DNA from: Halobacterium hubeiense
Lineage (GTDB): Archaea > Halobacteriota > Halobacteria > Halobacteriales > Halobacteriaceae
Direction: 5' to 3'
Assembly: GCF_001488575.1 (NCBI RefSeq)
Contig: NZ_LN831302.1
Coordinates: forward strand, 1,736,001-1,800,000
DNA length: 64,000 nt
Shown here: in pieces, positions 60,152 through 64,000 of the stretch
How the letters are laid out: the number at the start of each line of letters is the position of its first letter
How positions within the stretch are numbered: the first letter of the stretch is position 1
Made by a program: the position numbers and the translations under genes
The notes under the pieces: model-generated
What the model was told of the DNA's origin: nothing
The model's database searches: none
Seen by the model: the letters and a program-made list of their open reading frames with translations, nothing else

Positions 60152-60640
60152 CTACGTTAGCCTGTTTCTCTCCATTATTTCTTCGTCCGATAGACTCTCA
60201 TCTGCATGTGCTAATTGAGCAATATCGAGCTCCCAGTCATAGGTTTCGGCCCATTCTCTCTGATTCTCGTTCAGCGAGTCTTCACTCGCTTTCACCTCCA
60301 CAAACCGATGTCTTCCATCAGTGTCCCAAAGGAAAAGATCCGGCACACCAGAACCAAACAACGCATCTTCTACTCCGGTAGCTCGCTCAATAGCCACCGT
60401 ATTACTCTCTGCTATCGGATGATTCCGATTCATCGGAGTCCGAACTACTCGCCAGCCGTTGTGTAAGAACGTACAAGCAAACAGGAGTTCAACGGGGTTC
60501 AGGTCTACACTTCTGAACCTACCAAAGGATATCTCCAGAACTTCCTCAAAAGAGAGCGACAGCACCTCGTCAGGAATGGAACGGATCGCCATCTCCCCTG
60601 TTCGCCAGTTTTCTACCGTATATCTAGTTGTTATCGGCAT
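60152..60640 (-). CDS. VRR-NUC domain nuclease-like protein (low GC, probably acquired)
   Basis: A 162-residue protein. The second half is a VRR-NUC (PD-(D/E)xK-related) domain: Asp101 in GVPDLFLWD, Glu115 and Lys117 in FVEVKASED, Gln127 in NENQREWAE. The N-terminal part includes LNPVELLFACTFLHNGWRVV. GC content is far below the neighbours and amino-acid use is less acidic, typical of recent transfer. It lies beside tRNA-Val and tRNA fragments, so it probably came with an integrated element. VRR-NUC domains occur in phage and DNA-repair nucleases. No partner gene of a modification or defence system is seen. Confidence 0.78.
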   Translation of the reverse strand: MPITTRYTVENWRTGEMAIRSIPDEVLSLSFEEVLEISFGRFRSVDLNPVELLFACTFLHNGWRVVRTPMNRNHPIAESNTVAIERATGVEDALFGSGVPDLFLWDTDGRHRFVEVKASEDSLNENQREWAETYDWELDIAQLAHADESLSDEEIMERNRLT

Positions 60641-60661
60641 TTGTCGACGGGCTCCCCTCGA

Positions 60662-60883
60662 CTAACAACGACTGTCGCCGTCGGGACGCCACGAGCACGC
60701 GTCGCCGGTCGTAAGATCGTTCTCGTCGATGTACGACGACAGACACGCGAAGTTACAGAAGTATGTCGGCGAACTACAGTCGTCGTCACAGTCACGAACA
60801 CAAATGGGGTCATGGTCGAAGATGCGCGACTCACAGTACGCACACGTCTCGTCTGAGTCGGGCGTCGTGACAGTCGTGGACAC
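60662..60883 (-). CDS. Small cysteine-rich protein (73 aa)
   Basis: Starting at GTG 60883, a 73-residue protein beginning MSTTVTTPDSDETCAYCESR with two cysteine motifs, CAYCESRIF and FCNFACLSSYI, and additional cysteines in ICVRDCDDDC, likely zinc binding. It resembles haloarchaeal DUF7576-type proteins. The longer upstream frame to 61066 is arginine-rich and has no conservation. Its GC is normal, unlike the VRR-NUC gene 21 bases downstream on the same strand. Confidence 0.65.
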   Translation of the reverse strand: MSTTVTTPDSDETCAYCESRIFDHDPICVRDCDDDCSSPTYFCNFACLSSYIDENDLTTGDACSWRPDGDSRC

Positions 60884-61035
60884 GACCGAAAGGAGCGTCC
60901 GAACCCCAGAAAGCGTTTCGCAGAACAGCGCGTCGGAATCGGGCGGACACGTGGCAGTAGCGCGAGCGGCCGACCGTGGTTGGCGGCGTCCCGACGAAGA
61001 AACCGATATGAGTCTACCCGCCCTAACGGGGCGTA

Positions 61036-61647
61036 ATGAGCGAGGCAGACGGGATAGTCGGCGCAAACGACACCCGCGAGGAGATCATGGAGGCGACGTT
61101 CCGGGCGCTCAGCGAGCACGGGTACAAGGACCTGCGGGTGCGGGACATCGGCGAGGAGATGGAGCTGTCGCGGCAGGTCATCCACTACCACTTCGACGGG
61201 AAGTACGACCTGCTGTCGTCGTTCCTGAAGTACGTCATCGACCAGTACGAGGGCAGCGTCGAGGTCGCCGAGGACATGGACCCGCGGTCGGAGCTGGACG
61301 CGCGCATCGACCAGTGCCTGTTCGGGCCGGAGTTCGAGGAGTTCACGCACTGGGACCGGATGAAAGTCTACCACGAGCTGTACGCGCACGCGCAGAACGA
61401 CGCCGAGCACCGCGAGCTGTTCGAGGAGCACTACGGCCGGCTCCGCGGCAGCATCGTCGCCGTCATCGAGGACGGCATCGAGCAGGGGGTCTTCCGCGAG
61501 GTGGACGCCGAGCGGATGGGCCAGCTCATCACGGACGTGATTCACGCGGCCCGCGAGCGCCGCATCTCGCTGGGGCACGACGACGCGCCCGCGGAGGCCC
61601 GCGCGGCCATCGACGAGTTCGTGCTGGACTCGCTGGAACAGGACTGA
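61036..61647 (+). CDS. TetR/AcrR-family transcriptional regulator
   Basis: A 203-residue repressor. The N-terminal helix-turn-helix is IMEATFRALSEHGYKDLRVR, DIGEEMELSRQVIHYHFDGK and YDLLSSFLKYV (about residues 16-62). The rest is an all-helical ligand-binding domain. It is convergent with the FAD oxidoreductase. Three TACC-N4-GGTA-like inverted repeats precede the neighbouring genes at 62324, 63156 and 63256, so those genes are its probable regulon; its own promoter has no such site. Confidence 0.9.
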   Translation: MSEADGIVGANDTREEIMEATFRALSEHGYKDLRVRDIGEEMELSRQVIHYHFDGKYDLLSSFLKYVIDQYEGSVEVAEDMDPRSELDARIDQCLFGPEFEEFTHWDRMKVYHELYAHAQNDAEHRELFEEHYGRLRGSIVAVIEDGIEQGVFREVDAERMGQLITDVIHAARERRISLGHDDAPAEARAAIDEFVLDSLEQD

Positions 61648-61727
61648 TTTTCGCGCGAGCGTCGCGTCCGCGAACGGGAGCGCTGTCGCTGGGCGCTCGC
61701 GAAAATAACGGGTGAGAAGCGGCCGCG

Positions 61728-62291
61728 TTACAGCTCGGGGACGTCCGACGGCATGTCGAAGTCGTGGTAGTACTCGCCCTTCTCCTTCGAGAGGATGTCG
61801 AGGACGGCGGCCGCGCCGTCGCCGACGGCGATGGCAGCCTGCCACTTCTCGGGGCGGCCCATCGCGCCGGTCGCGTAGACGCCGTCCACGGACGTCTCCA
61901 TGTCGAGGTTCACGTCGACGACGTCCTCGTCGGTGAACTCGCAGCCGAGGTCCTCGGCGAGGTCGCGGTTGCCACCGGTCGCGAGGACGACGTAGTCGGC
62001 CTCGTACTCGCCGTCCGCGGTCGTGACAGCGAAGCCGTCACCGTCCTGCTCAACGGCGGTGACTTCCTCGCCCTCGTGGAGGTCGGCACCGCGGGCCTTC
62101 GCCTGCTTCTGGGCGATGTCGACGAACGTCATCCCGTCCATCGAGCGCACGCCCGGGTAGTTGAACAGGTGGGCCTTGTGCATCCACGTCTCGTCGGTGT
62201 CGAAGACGACGGTGTCGAGGTCGTTCTTCGCGGCGAACTGTGCTGCGGACAGGCCGGCGGGACCGCCGCCGACGACTGCTACGTCTGCCAT
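61728..62291 (-). CDS. FAD/NAD(P)-binding oxidoreductase, thioredoxin-reductase-like without CXXC
   Basis: A 187-residue protein with one FAD-binding Rossmann fold (DVAVVGGGPAGLSAAQFAAK) and the conserved end GVYATGAMGRPEKWQAAIAV. It is similar to the FAD part of thioredoxin reductase but lacks the NADPH domain and the CxxC redox centre, so it cannot reduce thioredoxin alone. ATG at 62291. Similar short flavoproteins occur in Halobacteria with unknown partners. A TetR-type operator precedes it. Confidence 0.82.
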   Translation of the reverse strand: MADVAVVGGGPAGLSAAQFAAKNDLDTVVFDTDETWMHKAHLFNYPGVRSMDGMTFVDIAQKQAKARGADLHEGEEVTAVEQDGDGFAVTTADGEYEADYVVLATGGNRDLAEDLGCEFTDEDVVDVNLDMETSVDGVYATGAMGRPEKWQAAIAVGDGAAAVLDILSKEKGEYYHDFDMPSDVPEL

Positions 62292-62323
62292 GGGCGTGTA
62301 TCCGTGCTCCCCGAGGAAGAAAC

Positions 62324-62337
62324 TTACCATCAGGTAA
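62324..62337. promoter_or_regulatory. TetR-type operator 1: TTACC-ATCA-GGTAA
   Basis: A perfect inverted repeat with four-base spacer, 32 bases upstream of the FAD oxidoreductase ATG. Extended match ACTTACC/GGTAAAA. It matches the two sites between the pirin and aldehyde dehydrogenase genes. Confidence 0.6.
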
Positions 62338-62396
62338 AAGCCGGCAGTTCCTGCCGAGGCGGCGCGCCGAGGAGCCAGCGACGGCGGTGCGGCCGT

Positions 62397-63143
62397 TCAG
62401 AGGACGAACGGGCCGCGCTGCTGAATCGGCTCGTCGTGTGGCCGGCCGGCGACCGCGACGACGCGGAGGTCGGCGTCGGTGCGGAGTTCGACCGCGGTCT
62501 CGTCGGTGACCGGGAAGACGTCGCCCTCGCCGAACGCGTCTCCGGCAACGGTCCCCTCGCCGGCGACGCCGTAGACGAAGCCCGTCCAGTCCTCGGGGAC
62601 CGTCCACTCGTACGCGTCCGACACGCGCACGTCCAGATACTCCATGGGCGTGTGCAGCGAGAGCGGCGAGTCGTCGCCGACGACGGTGGTCACCGTCGCG
62701 CCGTCGTGTTCCTCGGTGGGCAGGTCGGCCTGCGTGGCGTCCACGTAGTCGGGGTCGACCTCCTTCTTCTCGCGCGGGAGGTTCACCCACAGCTGGAGGC
62801 CGTTGCAGCCGCGGCCGCCCGCGGGGAACTCGGAGTGGCGGATGCCGCTGCCGGTCGTGATGCGCATCGCCTCGCCCTCCTCGGCGACGTTGCTGACGCC
62901 CAGCGAGTCCTCGTGGTCCATCCCGCCGTCGATCATGTACGAGACGATTTCGAAGCCGCGGTGGGGGTGCATCGGGAACCCCTGGTCGGGGTCGATGTAG
63001 AACCGCTCGAAGAGGACGAACGGGTCGAGGTGCTCGGGGTGGTGGCTCGTCGGGAACGCGCGATTCGAGTTCACGCCCGTTCCGTGTCGCACTCGCTCGC
63101 CGGGGACGGGGCCGTCGGTCGTCGACGCGTCGTTGGCGGTCAT
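62397..63143 (-). CDS. Pirin-family protein
   Basis: A 248-residue cupin of the pirin family. The N-terminal domain contains the HHPEHLDPFVLFERF and PMHPHRGFEIVSYM metal-binding histidines plus HEDSLGVSNVAEEGEAMRIT and IRHSEFPAGGRG. The C-terminal cupin (GEGTVAGDAFGEGDVFPVTD) lacks metal ligands, as usual. Some pirins are quercetinases; others are redox-linked regulators. ATG at 63143. It is divergent from the aldehyde dehydrogenase with two operators in the 145-base gap. Confidence 0.92.
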   Translation of the reverse strand: MTANDASTTDGPVPGERVRHGTGVNSNRAFPTSHHPEHLDPFVLFERFYIDPDQGFPMHPHRGFEIVSYMIDGGMDHEDSLGVSNVAEEGEAMRITTGSGIRHSEFPAGGRGCNGLQLWVNLPREKKEVDPDYVDATQADLPTEEHDGATVTTVVGDDSPLSLHTPMEYLDVRVSDAYEWTVPEDWTGFVYGVAGEGTVAGDAFGEGDVFPVTDETAVELRTDADLRVVAVAGRPHDEPIQQRGPFVL

Positions 63144-63155
63144 GTCTCACCGTTG

Positions 63156-63171
63156 TTTACCAGACAGTAAA
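63156..63171. promoter_or_regulatory. TetR-type operator 2: TTTACC-AGAC-AGTAAA
   Basis: An inverted repeat with one mismatch, 12 bases before the pirin ATG. It would overlap the TATA/start region of the pirin transcript, so binding there should repress. Confidence 0.55.
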
Positions 63172-63255
63172 ACACGTCGGATGGGAGCGGCGCTCTCCCA
63201 CTCCCGGAGTTGTTCGCTGGCTGTGAATCGGCGGATGTCACTCCATCCCGCCCGC

Positions 63256-63283
63256 TTTTACCTCGTTCTACCGTCTGGTAAAA
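63256..63283. promoter_or_regulatory. TetR-type operator 3, before aldehyde dehydrogenase
   Basis: TTTTACC (63256-63262) and GGTAAAA (63277-63283) are inverted 14 bases apart, and inside this lies TACC-GTCT-GGTA (63269-63280), the same core as site 1. It ends five bases before the aldehyde dehydrogenase ATG. Confidence 0.6.
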
Positions 63284-63288
63284 CGCAG

Positions 63289-64000
63289 ATGACAACCGAC
63301 CTGTCCATCGACGCCGACTGGAGCGCGCAGTACATCGACGGCGAGTGGGTACCCGCCGAGAGCGGGGAGACCATCGCCGTCGAGGACCCCTCGACGCGCG
63401 AGGTCGTCGCCGACGTCCCCGCCGCGACCGAGAGCGACGTCGACGCCGCCTACGAGGCGGCCGCCGAAGCCCAGGAGGAGTGGGCGGAGGCCCCGCCCGC
63501 GCAGCGCTCGGCGGTAATCCAGCAGTTCCTGCAGGCCCTGCAGGAGCACTCCGAGGACGTCACCAGCCTGCTGGCCCACGAGGTCGGCGGCTCCCAGATC
63601 ATGGGCGAGACGTCCATCCAAATCGCCTCCGACCACGCCGGCGAGGCCGCCACGCTCCCCCGACGCATGAAGGGCGAGCACGCCGACTCGAACATCCCCG
63701 GCAAGGAGAACATCGTCGAGCGCGGGCCGAAGGGTGTTGTCACGGTCATCTCGCCGTGGAACTTCCCTCTGAACCTGAGCGCGCGAGCGGTCCTGCCCGC
63801 CATCGCCGCCGGGAACAGCGTCGTCCTCAAGCCCTCCACGAACTCCCCCATCACGGGCGGCCTGCTGTTCGCGAAGCTCTTCGAGCAGACCGACCTCCCC
63901 GAGGGCGTCGTGAACGTCGTCACCGGCCGCGGCTCCGACATCGGTGACCGCGTCGCCAGCCACCCCGAGAGCGACGTCGTCTCCTTCACCGGCTCCACGG
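63289..64000 (+). CDS. Aldehyde dehydrogenase, N-terminal part (C-terminus beyond right edge)
   Basis: The first 237 residues of an NAD(P)-dependent aldehyde dehydrogenase; the frame remains open to the right edge. It shows QYIDGEWVPAESGETIAVED at the start, then GVVTVISPWNFPLNLSARAV with the catalytic asparagine, NSVVLKPSTNSP with the cofactor-binding lysine, and the fold-typical VVSFTGST just before the edge. The catalytic cysteine is outside the window. Start ATG 63289 directly follows an operator. With pirin and the flavoprotein it suggests a regulated aldehyde or redox-stress response. Confidence 0.9.
   Translation, partial: MTTDLSIDADWSAQYIDGEWVPAESGETIAVEDPSTREVVADVPAATESDVDAAYEAAAEAQEEWAEAPPAQRSAVIQQFLQALQEHSEDVTSLLAHEVGGSQIMGETSIQIASDHAGEAATLPRRMKGEHADSNIPGKENIVERGPKGVVTVISPWNFPLNLSARAVLPAIAAGNSVVLKPSTNSPITGGLLFAKLFEQTDLPEGVVNVVTGRGSDIGDRVASHPESDVVSFTGST

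Noticed and set aside
60115-60466. Plus-strand frames opposite the VRR-NUC gene
   Set aside because: They are shadows in AT-richer DNA and do not show haloarchaeal composition or motifs.

Overview
The window reads as the chromosome of a halophilic archaeon (class Halobacteria). It has high GC, strongly acidic proteins, TATA-type promoters close to start codons, archaeal RFC large subunit, a TAT lipoprotein with a halophile-style twin-arginine signal, haloarchaeal zinc-finger microproteins and an intron-containing elongator tRNA-Met. The type 1 RNase H and the late cobalamin cluster fit a Halobacterium-like genus, but the genus is inference.

Layout. 1-7651 (+): late adenosylcobalamin pathway, cbiA (cut by the left edge), cobA, cbiP, a HAD phosphatase, cbiB, cobS, cobY, cobD, cbiZ, almost every junction overlapping. 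7662-11541 (-): DabA/DabB-type inorganic carbon accumulation pair, followed upstream by an Lrp/AsnC regulator and a zinc-ribbon microprotein. 12.6-15.9 kb: a 560 bp gene-free stretch, a ribbon-helix-helix-like protein coupled to a Xer-type tyrosine recombinase, small regulators and NikR. 15.9-20.9 kb (-): glycine cleavage system gcvT-gcvH-(unknown 91 aa)-gcvPA-gcvPB. 20.9-23 kb: NYN nuclease-like, TatD-like and DUF2150-like genes. 23-26.7 kb: two divergent pilin-like surface proteins, one with a PA14 domain. 26.8-30.8 kb: HMG-CoA synthase, a two-TM microprotein plus HTH regulator, membrane hydrolase, acetyltransferase, membrane protein. 30.9-36.1 kb (-): APC permease fused to stress-protein domains, a separate UspA, and the TrkH/TrkA potassium system. 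36.4-37.9 kb: rfcL. 37.9-41.2 kb (-): polar amino-acid ABC importer. 41.2-48.8 kb: heme A synthase, malic enzyme, RNase HI, CBS protein, DMT exporter, aldo/keto reductase and small proteins. 49.3 kb: tRNA-Met. 49.5-51.8 kb: haloarchaeal proteins of unknown function. 51.9-55 kb (-): adenosylcobalamin-dependent ribonucleotide reductase. 55.8-59.7 kb (-): trpDFEG. 59.8 kb: tRNA-Val followed by a low-GC segment with a VRR-NUC nuclease. 61-64 kb: a TetR regulator with three apparent operators in front of an FAD oxidoreductase, a pirin and an aldehyde dehydrogenase (cut by the right edge).

How it fits together. The B12 cluster makes the cofactor that the class II ribonucleotide reductase at 52-55 kb needs. 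The Dab pair would supply bicarbonate. The right edge looks like a small TetR-controlled redox/aldehyde regulon.

Most interesting non-coding signal. Seven intergenic hairpins have different stems but the same 11-nt loop, of the form GA-X-CGNAG-X'-GA where X and X' are complementary. Two 3'-flanking elements have a constant outer TTTTGC/GCAAAA arm and a variable inner stem. Partial copies of tRNA 3' ends lie beside both tRNA genes.
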